NCBI GenBank assembly: GCA_030598885.1
Contig: JAUVOZ010000022.1
Span: 1-17,490 of the forward strand
DNA length: 17,490 nt
Source: Anaerolineae bacterium
GTDB taxonomy: Bacteria > Chloroflexota > Anaerolineae > Anaerolineales > E44-bin32
Reading direction: 5' to 3'
Shown here: positions 1-6,675 of the stretch, piece after piece
How positions within the stretch are numbered: position 1 is the stretch's first letter
How the letters are laid out: each line of letters starts with the position of its first letter
Program-made: the position numbers and the translations under genes
Notes under the pieces: generated by a model
The model's database searches: none
The model's input: only the letters and a program-made list of their open reading frames with translations
Told to the model about the DNA's origin: nothing

Positions 1-485
1 CCTTCATAGTCGATATACTCCTCTATCGACTGACCTAATACAGAAACAAGCGCCTCTAACTTTGGCAGAGGGATTGGTCTCTCTCCGTGCTCGAAGACGC
101 TGACTCGCCTTGGGGATAAGCCGGTTGTTTGTGCTAAGGCACGAATAGACAACCCCGCTTCGGTGCGATGTTTACGCAACAAAGCACCGACCATCCGTTG
201 TCGGAGTGAGACCATGGTGGTGGGATCGAAAACAGCTTTCAGTTTTTTTCCTACGGTTGAGCCAGATAAGAAATACGGCAAAGGGATATCAAGATGGTAA
301 GCGAAAAGTTCGAGTTCAGGCAGTGAGATTGCTTTGCGGCCGCGCTCATAGGATGAGAGGGTGCTGCTGGTGCTGCCGATCAAGGCAGCCGTTTCCTTGA
401 GACTTTTATTGGCTGCCAGACGGGCTTCTCGTAACATCGCTCCTAGCATCTTCGCCCGTAGTGTGAGCGCATGTCGATCTGTCAT
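1..485 (-). CDS. Tandem double-XRE helix-turn-helix regulator (partial, C-terminus off left edge)
   Basis: The reading frame is open from the ATG at 483-485 to the left edge (161 codons visible). An in-frame stop lies upstream of the ATG, and GGAG sits about 10 nt before it, which supports this start. Two XRE/Cro-type HTH units are visible, at about residues 14-73 (with LKETAALIGSTSSTLSSYERG) and 98-159 (with IRALAQTTGLSPRRVSVFEHG). Both carry the typical recognition-helix-then-(Y/F)E-x-G pattern. They are joined by a short linker. No sensor domain is visible in the part present. The expected role is a cytoplasmic DNA-binding transcription factor, with two HTH units in one chain allowing binding to two half-sites. 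The gene follows the signalling operon in the same orientation but has its own promoter. Its target is unknown; autoregulation is possible (see the inverted repeat at 501-534). Confidence 0.8.
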   Translation of the reverse strand, partial: MTDRHALTLRAKMLGAMLREARLAANKSLKETAALIGSTSSTLSSYERGRKAISLPELELFAYHLDIPLPYFLSGSTVGKKLKAVFDPTTMVSLRQRMVGALLRKHRTEAGLSIRALAQTTGLSPRRVSVFEHGERPIPLPKLEALVSVLGQSIEEYIDYE

Positions 486-500
486 GAACCTGCTCCAGAT

Positions 501-534
501 GATGGGTCGATAGGATTATAGCAGAGTTCCCATC
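501..534. repeat. Inverted repeat flanking the XRE promoter -10 box (candidate operator)
   Basis: GATGGG at 501-506 is matched by CCCATC at 529-534, with a 22-nt spacer that contains the extended -10 box. The arms are only 6 bp, so a chance match is possible. The symmetric placement around the -10 box is what would be expected of an operator for a repressor carrying two HTH units. It has no T-tract and does not look like a terminator for the upstream gene. Confidence 0.25.
515..523 (-). promoter_or_regulatory. Extended -10 promoter element for the XRE gene
   Basis: On the minus strand the bases read TGCTATAAT, which is a perfect TATAAT preceded by TGn (extended -10). It lies about 30 nt upstream of the XRE start codon, giving a predicted leader of roughly 23 nt. 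No good -35 box is present at 16-18 nt spacing, as is usual for extended -10 promoters. It lies in the 58-nt gap after the CpaE-like gene. Confidence 0.55.
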
Positions 535-543
535 GGGCTAAGG

Positions 544-1716
544 TCATCGGACTTTATCACCGGCTCGTTTGAGATTTTGCAGGAGATTGGTGCTGAACCG
601 GTCGATAGTGAAGGTGATTGATTCCTCAGGAAATCTCAGGTGGAGGGGTGCGTGTAAGGAATTAGCCAAGTGGAAACTGGCACCCATGTTGGGGATACTA
701 ATGTCAAATTCTTGCCCAAAGGTGGCTTGTATTGCATCCACATTCATTCCCTCAGTGGCAAGAGGTCGGTTACTAATGAAGATGAGGCGGTCTTTTGGAA
801 CGCCTTCCGCGTGGAGGTAGTTCCGTACAGAAAGTGAGCTGGATATGCCCAATTCATCAGGGGTGAGGATCATCACAATAGCATCTGCTTGTCGCAGCAC
901 AAGCATAGCCAGGTGTGAAAGGTCGCGTCCGATATCAACCACTAGGTAATCAAATGCTGCCTGTAAAGTCTGGATAATCGGTGGTAGGCGGTCGGTTGGC
1001 AAGTTGACCGCTTGGTGAGGATCATCGCACCCTGGAACCAGGTAGAAGCCCCATGATCTGGGTGCCGGGAGGTTCTTACGCAAGAATTCAGGGGTTAGTT
1101 CCCCACTGCTCATTTCGGTAAGCTGAACGAGGTCGATCGGTCGTTTGGATCCAGTGATTTGGGCTAAAGACCCAATAGGCAAGACCAGATCAAGAACAGC
1201 CACAGTACGATTTGAAGCCTGACGTGCAATCTGACTGGCGATGTTAAGGCATAGCGATGAAGTGCCCACACCTCCCTTGGCGCTAAGGAAGGCTATAAGG
1301 TGGTTGGATGGTATGGGTCCTTTCGCCTTTTGTTTGAGCTGTCCTACGCGTTGTTCCCCGGCTAAGTAGCGTAGAAGTGTGTCGATGGCGTCGGTTTGTT
1401 TGACGATATATTGGTCGAGCCCGGCTTCGAGCCCGGCAGTAGTGTCTTCCGGCTGGGAACGGGAGGTTAGACCAACGATAATCTTGCGGCTGGTTCGTTG
1501 ATCGCCACGCAGCTTGCGAACGACCTCCAGACCGTCGAGGTCAGGCAAATCCAACTCCAACACGATGATATCGGGTTGATCGCGCCAGGCGTTGATCAAT
1601 CCCTCTTTACCCGAGAACACTACCTGAACATGGAAACCTACCCGGGAAAGCGTTTGGCGCATGAAAGTCGCAATGCTCTCGTCGGGTTCGATCAGTAATA
1701 GATGGACTTCTGTCAA
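544..1716 (-). CDS. CpaE-like ATPase with N-terminal pseudo-receiver domain
   Basis: This 390-residue protein starts at a TTG (1714-1716), with GGAAG six nt upstream and no better ATG nearby. Residues 4-120 are a CheY-like receiver. The usual phospho-accepting Asp is Glu54, in VLELDLPDLDG. The acidic pair is reduced to E10-P11-D12, while T84 and K106 are kept. Residues 138-385 form a MinD/ParA-type ATPase of the CpaE kind. They have a deviant P-loop KGGVGTS at 147-153 (the second Lys is absent, as is common in CpaE), Walker A' Asp at D176 (VLDL) and Walker B at D261 (YLVVDIG). CpaE proteins localise and help assemble Flp/Tad pili at the membrane. The gene lies 15 nt after the OmpR-type regulator and is the last gene of the kinase operon. 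The Glu may mimic phosphorylation and hold the receiver constitutively on. No pilus structural genes are in the window, so the pilus role is inference. Confidence 0.85.
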   Translation of the reverse strand: MTEVHLLLIEPDESIATFMRQTLSRVGFHVQVVFSGKEGLINAWRDQPDIIVLELDLPDLDGLEVVRKLRGDQRTSRKIIVGLTSRSQPEDTTAGLEAGLDQYIVKQTDAIDTLLRYLAGEQRVGQLKQKAKGPIPSNHLIAFLSAKGGVGTSSLCLNIASQIARQASNRTVAVLDLVLPIGSLAQITGSKRPIDLVQLTEMSSGELTPEFLRKNLPAPRSWGFYLVPGCDDPHQAVNLPTDRLPPIIQTLQAAFDYLVVDIGRDLSHLAMLVLRQADAIVMILTPDELGISSSLSVRNYLHAEGVPKDRLIFISNRPLATEGMNVDAIQATFGQEFDISIPNMGASFHLANSLHAPLHLRFPEESITFTIDRFSTNLLQNLKRAGDKVR

Positions 1717-1731
1717 CTCAATCTTCCAGGG

Positions 1732-2451
1732 TCAGTCATCGGGTGTTGCACCCGATTCGGGAGGCATAAGATATCCAATCCCCTGTCGAGTGACGACATG
1801 GATCGGTTTCTTGGGATCGGCCTCGATTTTTTGTCGTAGCCGGCTGAGGCAAACCCATAGGATTTCTTTATCGTCGCTGTATTCCGGTCCCCAAACTGTG
1901 GTCAGTAAATATTCAGGACTTAGCACTCGGCCAAGAGCGGCGGCGAAAGTCTGCAGCAAGCGATATTCTGTAGCGGTCAGAGCGATTTCCTCCCCGGCGA
2001 CGGTGACCAGGGCGCGTGGCAGGTTGATCTCAAGTTCGTGGTGTTTGAAAATTGGTTTGTGAAAGTCGTCCATAGTATGGCGTTCAGCCCGACGCAGCAC
2101 CGCACGCACTCGAGCCAGTAGTTCTTGTGCGGAGAAGGGTTTGACGATGTAATCGTCGGCACCGGTGTCCAGACCGCGCACCCGGTCCCGTTCCTCGCCC
2201 TTAGCGGTGACGATGATTATTGGTACCGAGGAGAACTCACGGATGCGTTCGCAGGCGGTGAATCCATCCATGACCGGCATCATGATGTCGAGCAGGATCA
2301 GATCGGGCTGGCTGGCTGCCACCGCCTCGACCGCCTGCTTACCATCAGTTGCGGTTTGAACGGTATAGCCGTCAGTGACCAGGTTGACCTCTACCAGACG
2401 AAGGTAGCGTGGCTCGTCGTCAACTACAAGGATAACCTTTTCTTGGTTCAT
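1732..2451 (-). CDS. OmpR/PhoB-family response regulator
   Basis: The protein has 239 residues, typical for the OmpR family. The receiver (about 5-120) carries acidic residues D11 and D12, phospho-acceptor D55 in LLDIMMPVMDG, switch T82 and K104-P105. The C-terminal winged helix (about 135-232) shows the EIALTATEYRLL start, the YLLTTVWG segment and the terminal LRQKIEADP...VVTRQGIGYLM that are characteristic of the family. It should be a cytoplasmic transcription factor activated by phosphotransfer. The start ATG lies one nt after the stop of the GAF kinase gene. Its GGAGAG ribosome site is inside that gene, so the two are almost certainly co-translated and this is the likely cognate regulator. 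Target genes cannot be deduced from the window. Confidence 0.93.
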   Translation of the reverse strand: MNQEKVILVVDDEPRYLRLVEVNLVTDGYTVQTATDGKQAVEAVAASQPDLILLDIMMPVMDGFTACERIREFSSVPIIIVTAKGEERDRVRGLDTGADDYIVKPFSAQELLARVRAVLRRAERHTMDDFHKPIFKHHELEINLPRALVTVAGEEIALTATEYRLLQTFAAALGRVLSPEYLLTTVWGPEYSDDKEILWVCLSRLRQKIEADPKKPIHVVTRQGIGYLMPPESGATPDD

Positions 2452-2452
2452 C

Positions 2453-3700
2453 TTAGCTCTCCAGGTTGTTCTCGTCGCTGGTGGGTGGGATAGGGAGGGT
2501 GAAGTAGAAGCGAGAGCCGACGCCGGGCTCGCTATCTACACCAATCTCACCACCGTGAGCTTCAACAAGTTTTCGGCAGATGTAAAGTCCCAGACCGGTA
2601 CCGCGGGCATCATCCATGCTATCGGGGACTCGATAGAAGCGTTCAAACAAATTAGTGATATGTTCCGCCTGGATGCCCGGACCCTGATCGTCGACCTCTA
2701 GGTGGATTTGACTGCCCCGCTGGCTGACCCGGATGTTGACTTCTGCACCCGGAGCATACTTGTGAGTATTGGAAAGGAGGTTATTCAGAACCTGGGCGAT
2801 GCGGGTGGCGTCGATCCGCAGGTCCGGTAGGTTTTCGGCGATTTTGACATTTAAAGGCATGTAGGGATATAGCGATCTTGTGCGAGAGACCACATCCCGA
2901 ATAGTGGGCTCAATGCGAGTAGCTTCAAGCGATAAACTAAGGGTGCCGGTTTCCAGACGGGAGGAGTCGAGCAAGTTGTCAATTAGTTCACACAGGCGAT
3001 CGGCTTCGTCATCGACAATATGTAAGAACTCTTCGGTAGTCTCCTCGTCCCAGTTTGCATCCTCCCGCAGCAGGGTTGTTACATAACCCTTAATGAATCC
3101 TAAAGGTGTCCGCAGTTCGTGAGAGATGGTGGAAATGAATTCGTCTTGCATCCGTGCCAGTTCGCGTTGAGCCTCCAGACTGGCGATGCGGCGTGCCATG
3201 CGTCGGTTTTCTAACAGCTGGCCTACGTGCCAGGCGACGAATTCAGCCAACCGGATGTGCTCGGGTGGATAAGCTGGCCCTCCAAAGCGTCCGAAGATCA
3301 ATCCGCCGACGCAACGTCCGCTGACCATCAATGGCAAGCCGAGATAATCACGTCGCCGTTCCCGACCCTCGACCGATGGACCGGCGTCCTCCTGCCTCAG
3401 GACAGTCTGACCGGTTCGGAAAGCCTCAGCCGCAGCCGGTTCTCCCCAAACCAGTTTAGACTCGCTAGAACGCCCCCGACCCAGGGCACGGGCATAGCTT
3501 GGTTCGAGTTCGCCTGAGTCCTCATTTTGCAAGTAAAGGGAGACAATGTCGAAGATGAAGATTGTACGGGCAAGACGGAACACAGTGTCTAGACCAGCAT
3601 CGGTATCGAATGTCTCAGCGACGACACGCGCGATAGCGTAAACGGCGTTAAGCTCGGTGCCGTATGCCAACGGTCCTGGGGGAATAAGTGGTCCGGTCAT
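2453..3700 (-). CDS. Soluble GAF-domain sensor histidine kinase
   Basis: The protein has 415 residues and no membrane segment or signal peptide. A GAF-like sensor domain spans about 15-165 (LGLPLMVSGRCVGGLIFGRF is a typical GAF strand pair). A short coiled coil at 165-185 leads into the HisKA domain with H194 in ISHELRTPLGFIKGY. The HATPase_c domain has an N-box with N307 and N311 (LNNLLSNTHKY), a G1 box DDQGPGI at 337-343 and a G2 box GTGLGLYI at 367-374. All catalytic motifs are intact. The ATG overlaps the stop of the upstream kinase gene (ATGA at 3697-3700) and has no good ribosome site of its own, so translational coupling is likely. It should autophosphorylate in response to a cytoplasmic ligand or redox/light-type cue and pass phosphate to the adjoining OmpR regulator. 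The ligand is unknown. Confidence 0.92.
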   Translation of the reverse strand: MTGPLIPPGPLAYGTELNAVYAIARVVAETFDTDAGLDTVFRLARTIFIFDIVSLYLQNEDSGELEPSYARALGRGRSSESKLVWGEPAAAEAFRTGQTVLRQEDAGPSVEGRERRRDYLGLPLMVSGRCVGGLIFGRFGGPAYPPEHIRLAEFVAWHVGQLLENRRMARRIASLEAQRELARMQDEFISTISHELRTPLGFIKGYVTTLLREDANWDEETTEEFLHIVDDEADRLCELIDNLLDSSRLETGTLSLSLEATRIEPTIRDVVSRTRSLYPYMPLNVKIAENLPDLRIDATRIAQVLNNLLSNTHKYAPGAEVNIRVSQRGSQIHLEVDDQGPGIQAEHITNLFERFYRVPDSMDDARGTGLGLYICRKLVEAHGGEIGVDSEPGVGSRFYFTLPIPPTSDENNLES

Positions 3701-4878
3701 CCGATATTCGCCGCGATTGGCAGCGGGAAACTAAAGGTACTGCCCTTGCCCTCTTCGCTCTCCACTTTCATGATAGTCTCATGGGCGTCTAAGATCAACT
3801 TCACTAAAGCCAGTCCGAGGCCGGTGCCTCCGTAGCGGCGGGTAGCGGAGCCGTCCAGTTGGTGAAATGGCTCGAAGATCTCCTCCACCCTATCGTTCGG
3901 GATTCCGATTCCGGAATCGCAGATGGAGAGGATGACATGTTGATCTTCCTGTCGGGCGAGAAAAGTCACCCGACCGTCTGAAGGAGTAAATTTAATCGCG
4001 TTATCTACCATTTGGAAGAGAACCCAAGTAAGTCGTTCCGGGTCGGCAAGAAGCGGAGGTAGTTCTGGATCAATCTTCGTTTCGAGGGTGATCCCTGCTC
4101 GGCTGGCTTTATCTTGGGAACGTTCGATCACGCCATTGGTCAGGTTATATAAGGATATTTGCTGCAAGTTAAGCCTTAATCCTTCGCGTGAAGCAGTGGA
4201 GAACTGAATAAGATCCTCGATTAACTTTCCCAGGCGCTGGGTGGCCCGTTGGATCACGTCTATCGCTTTGACCTGTTCGGGGGTTAGCGAGCCTAGTTGT
4301 TCCTCGCCGATCAGCTCGATGTATCCCTTGATGTGTGCCAAGGGGGTTCTAAGCTCATGGGAGATGTTCGAGATTAAGTTGGCCTTAATTTGGCTGATTT
4401 CAGTGAGACGATCTAGGGCATGTCGAAGCTCGGCTGTGCGTTCCTTCACTCGTTGTTCTAATGTCCGATTGGTTTCTTGAAGGGCGGCGTGTAATTCAAC
4501 TATCTGCTGGGTGATCACCTTGTCCAGTATTTCTCGGTCAATTAGATCCATTTGCACTAGCGTTTGTCCGAGTAGTAGGCGCTGACCTTGGGAAGCGAGG
4601 TCTTTCTGATATTGAAGTGCGGTTTCAAGCATATCGGGGGTGATGAATCCTTGTTCGATCAAGTACTCCCCAATTCGTGGAACCAGTGACTCCGGCGCCG
4701 AGATGAGCGGGGCTGTTTCTGGAACACTTTCTCGATAAGCCTTATCAGCAAGTAGCGTGAAGAGTGCTAAATCCACACCACACTGAGGGCATGTTCTAGC
4801 GGCGCGTGGAAGAGGATTGTCACATCTTGGGCAGAGGACAGTAGAGTTGTCCGCTGTGGGTTCGGATTCTTCCGCCAT
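3697..4878 (-). CDS. Histidine kinase with zinc-ribbon and MshEN/GspE-N-like input domains
   Basis: The protein has 393 residues and is soluble. An N-terminal zinc ribbon uses C16, C19, C30 and C33 (CPRC...CPQC). Residues 67-126 form two half-repeats of the GspE/PilB N-terminal (MshEN) type. The first begins RIGEYLIEQGFI and ends ALQYQ; the second begins LLGQTLVQMDLI and ends VITQQ. These resemble the RLGxxL...ALxxQ pattern that binds c-di-GMP in MshE. A coiled coil (about 128-165) joins them to HisKA with H174 in ISHELRTPLAHIKGY, then HATPase_c with N293, G1 DSGIG (321-325) and G2 GGTGLGLAL (350-358). The start ATG follows GAAGGAA. It is the first gene of the operon and overlaps the second kinase by 4 nt. 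The likely role is a kinase that senses a cytoplasmic nucleotide or partner. The domain assignment is by eye; c-di-GMP binding is inference. Confidence 0.85.
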   Translation of the reverse strand: MAEESEPTADNSTVLCPRCDNPLPRAARTCPQCGVDLALFTLLADKAYRESVPETAPLISAPESLVPRIGEYLIEQGFITPDMLETALQYQKDLASQGQRLLLGQTLVQMDLIDREILDKVITQQIVELHAALQETNRTLEQRVKERTAELRHALDRLTEISQIKANLISNISHELRTPLAHIKGYIELIGEEQLGSLTPEQVKAIDVIQRATQRLGKLIEDLIQFSTASREGLRLNLQQISLYNLTNGVIERSQDKASRAGITLETKIDPELPPLLADPERLTWVLFQMVDNAIKFTPSDGRVTFLARQEDQHVILSICDSGIGIPNDRVEEIFEPFHQLDGSATRRYGGTGLGLALVKLILDAHETIMKVESEEGKGSTFSFPLPIAANIG

Positions 4879-4910
4879 TACATTTCCTTCACCGGTAAAA
4901 CTCGTTGGGT

Positions 4911-4939
4911 ATCTTAATCCTTCTGTCCCATCAGGGCAA
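4911..4939 (-). promoter_or_regulatory. Candidate sigma70-type promoter of the kinase operon
   Basis: Read on the minus strand, a -35-like TTGCCC (4934-4939) and a -10-like TAAGAT (4911-4916) are separated by 17 nt. Each matches consensus at 4 of 6 positions. They lie about 33 nt upstream of the first kinase ATG, in the 148-nt divergent gap. The match is modest, but the spacing and position fit. Confidence 0.4.
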
Positions 4940-4955
4940 GCGGGGGGTTTCGGCT

Positions 4956-4982
4956 TTGAAAGGAGCCTGTAAGGTCAATAAT
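4956..4982 (+). promoter_or_regulatory. Candidate promoter of the single-domain receiver gene
   Basis: TTGAAA (4956-4961) is followed after 15 nt by AATAAT (4977-4982), about 45 nt before the start codon. The spacing is shorter than ideal. CATAAT at 4996-5001 is an alternative -10 box, closer to the gene. It is back-to-back with the operon promoter on the other strand, so a shared regulator could act on both. Confidence 0.3.
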
Positions 4983-5026
4983 AGGCGAAATAGCGCATAA
5001 TAGGGGAGGTCGGAAGAGGGTTGATT

Positions 5027-5416
5027 ATGGCAGTTGAAGTTTTACTCATAGACGACGATCCAGATCTCTCCATTATGCTGCGTACGTTGCTGAGAGGCCA
5101 GGATTTCCAGATACAGGCGGTTTTCTCGGGTGAGGAAGGGATTCAAGCTTGCCGAGGAAGCCAACCCGATGTAGTGATCTTGGATATCCTAATGCCCGAG
5201 ATGGATGGTTGGGAGGTCTGTGAACAGATACGTGATTTCTCTGAAGTCCCGATTCTTATCCTTTCCGCGCTCGGCTCTCCGGGAAGCGTCGCCCGTGCTC
5301 TGGATGCAGGAGCGGATGATTATTTGATCAAGCCGATCCATGCTAGCTTGCTCGCATCACGCTTACGTACACTCGTTAGGCGTAGCCTGTTGGTACATGA
5401 GGAGCAGGTGGCGTAA
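5027..5416 (+). CDS. Single-domain CheY-like response regulator
   Basis: The protein has 129 residues from the ATG at 5027. An in-frame TTG at 5021 is possible, but GAGGG at 5016-5020 is well placed only for the ATG. It consists of one receiver domain and no output domain: acidic D9 and D10, phospho-acceptor D53 in ILDILMPEMDG, Ser80 at the switch Thr/Ser position, and K102-P103. All active-site residues are present. Proteins like this act by protein-protein contact or as phosphate shuttles between kinases and other regulators. It is divergent from the two-kinase operon. Its alpha-2/beta-3 region (VFSGEEG...QPDVVILD) resembles that of the CpaE-fused pseudo-receiver (VFSGKEG...QPDIIVLE), suggesting that the two receivers are related and may compete for or share partners. 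Confidence 0.9.
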   Translation: MAVEVLLIDDDPDLSIMLRTLLRGQDFQIQAVFSGEEGIQACRGSQPDVVILDILMPEMDGWEVCEQIRDFSEVPILILSALGSPGSVARALDAGADDYLIKPIHASLLASRLRTLVRRSLLVHEEQVA

Positions 5417-5468
5417 ATACACCCTTTGTTTGGAATCGCTGGCTGGCAACCGCGTTTTTCCTGAAATA

Positions 5469-5500
5469 AACCACGCAGCTACGGCTGCGTGGTTCATTTT
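5469..5500. terminator. Bidirectional intrinsic terminator between convergent genes
   Basis: A perfect 11-bp stem (5469-5479 with 5484-5494) closes a TACG tetraloop, of the stable UNCG type with a C-G closing pair. CATTTT follows on the plus strand. On the minus strand the stem is followed by TTTATTTC. It lies between the receiver gene (ends 5416) and the SDR gene (ends 5531), so it can end transcripts from both sides. The T-tracts are short. Confidence 0.8.
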
Positions 5501-5530
5501 CAGGGGATATGTCGGATAATCCTGCTCGTT

Positions 5531-6319
5531 TTATAGCGTTGCTTTGATTGCTCCGCCGTCGAACATCAATGCATGTCCGTGAATGAACGAGGCGGCTGGC
5601 GACGCCAACCAGACGACTGCTCGTCCATATTCCTCGACGGTGGCCATACGACCAAGTGGAAGTTCGGCTGTCACCCGGGATATTTCTTCATCGATCGAAG
5701 TTTGATTTCGGTTTGCTCGGTCGGTCATTAACTCCTGGACTCGCTCGGTCCATGTCCAAGCGGGATTAATCGAGTTGACGCGGATGCCTCTGGGACCAAG
5801 CTCATTTGCCAGGGACTTCATCAGGCCGATGACTGCCAAGCGGATTGAGTTGGAAAGGATCAAATGATCGATTGGTTGTTTGACAGAGTAAGACTGGGTT
5901 GCGACGATACTTCCTTCACCCCGCTCCAACATATGAGGTATGACGGCGTAGCATAAGTGGACCGCGCTCATCAGCGTCAGCTCCACGGCTGCTTCCCAAT
6001 CCTCTGGGCATAGGTTTAAGAACCCCCCAGGAGGCGGACCTCCGGCGTTAATGATCAGGATGTCGATCTGGCCAAATCGTTCTAGAGTTTTCTGCTTCAG
6101 CACCCGGATGTCGTCGGACTTGGTCAAATCGGCACGAATTGCCAGGACCTCGGCGCCCGTTTGGTCACGGATCTCTTCGGCTGTGCCATCTACTCGATCA
6201 CTTCTGGCACAGATTGCCACCTTGGCACCTTCACGCCCGAATTCCATGGCAGCCGCTTTGCCTAACCCGCTTGAGGCGGCGGTGACCAGGGCTACATTGT
6301 CTTTCAATCCGAGATCCAT
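5531..6319 (-). CDS. SDR-family protein with degenerate catalytic site (BKR-like)
   Basis: The protein has 262 residues, a normal SDR length, and starts at an ATG preceded by a strong AAGGAGGG. The Rossmann nucleotide site is TAASSGLG at 13-20, with NAGG at 91-94, the conserved DL at 64-65 and the C-terminal FDGG. The catalytic Tyr-x-x-x-Lys is not present: the aligned segment is LSNSIRLA, with Ser156 at the Tyr position and Arg160 at the Lys position. A known SDR subgroup annotated as putative beta-ketoacyl-ACP reductase-like has the same imperfect tetrad. A classical ketoreductase reaction is therefore doubtful; a non-standard reaction or binding role is possible. It lies 21 nt after the DUF503 gene in the same orientation and ends at the bidirectional hairpin. 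The substrate is unknown. Confidence 0.85.
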   Translation of the reverse strand: MDLGLKDNVALVTAASSGLGKAAAMEFGREGAKVAICARSDRVDGTAEEIRDQTGAEVLAIRADLTKSDDIRVLKQKTLERFGQIDILIINAGGPPPGGFLNLCPEDWEAAVELTLMSAVHLCYAVIPHMLERGEGSIVATQSYSVKQPIDHLILSNSIRLAVIGLMKSLANELGPRGIRVNSINPAWTWTERVQELMTDRANRNQTSIDEEISRVTAELPLGRMATVEEYGRAVVWLASPAASFIHGHALMFDGGAIKATL

Positions 6320-6340
6320 ATTCCCTCCTTAGACGACGTC

Positions 6341-6625
6341 TCATAGAAGGGCGATTTGATCGTCGATCACCTGAATGTCGGGTCGATGCTTTTCGATCCA
6401 GGTTGGGATGCCAGCCAGCCTTCGCTGGACATGCCGAACATCATTGCTGACCACCACGCAGGCAATGACCGCCAACTGGTGATGGTCGTTGTGATCGATC
6501 TCAGCAACTGAGATATTAAATTCCCGGTGCAATCTGGCCAAGAGGGGTTTTAAGCGGCTGCGCTTCTGCTTAAGAGAATTGCATCCTGGTAGATTTAGCT
6601 CGATGGTCAGTGCCGCGACATGCAT
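6341..6625 (-). CDS. DUF503/YlxP-like small protein
   Basis: The protein has 94 residues, the usual size of the family. It begins MHVAALTIELNLPGCNSLKQKR and contains FNISVAEIDHNDHHQLAVIACVVVSND, which are the recognisable DUF503 signatures (SLKxKR, FNVSVAE and the VVSND strand). The family is small and cytoplasmic. In Bacillus, ylxP lies next to infB and rbfA, which suggests a ribosome or RNA link, but its function is not established. Here the context differs: it sits between the lipoate-ligase-like and SDR genes. No clear ribosome site precedes the ATG. Confidence 0.85.
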   Translation of the reverse strand: MHVAALTIELNLPGCNSLKQKRSRLKPLLARLHREFNISVAEIDHNDHHQLAVIACVVVSNDVRHVQRRLAGIPTWIEKHRPDIQVIDDQIALL

Positions 6626-6675
6626 ATTATGAGTGTAGTCCGGTTAGAGGTTAGTGGCAAGATATATCGCTGGTG

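Noticed and set aside
1661..2062. Plus-strand reading frame of 133 codons
   Set aside because: It lies opposite the OmpR-type regulator and CpaE-like genes, whose protein motifs are clear; the plus-strand product has no recognisable domain and a skewed Ser/Arg-rich composition.
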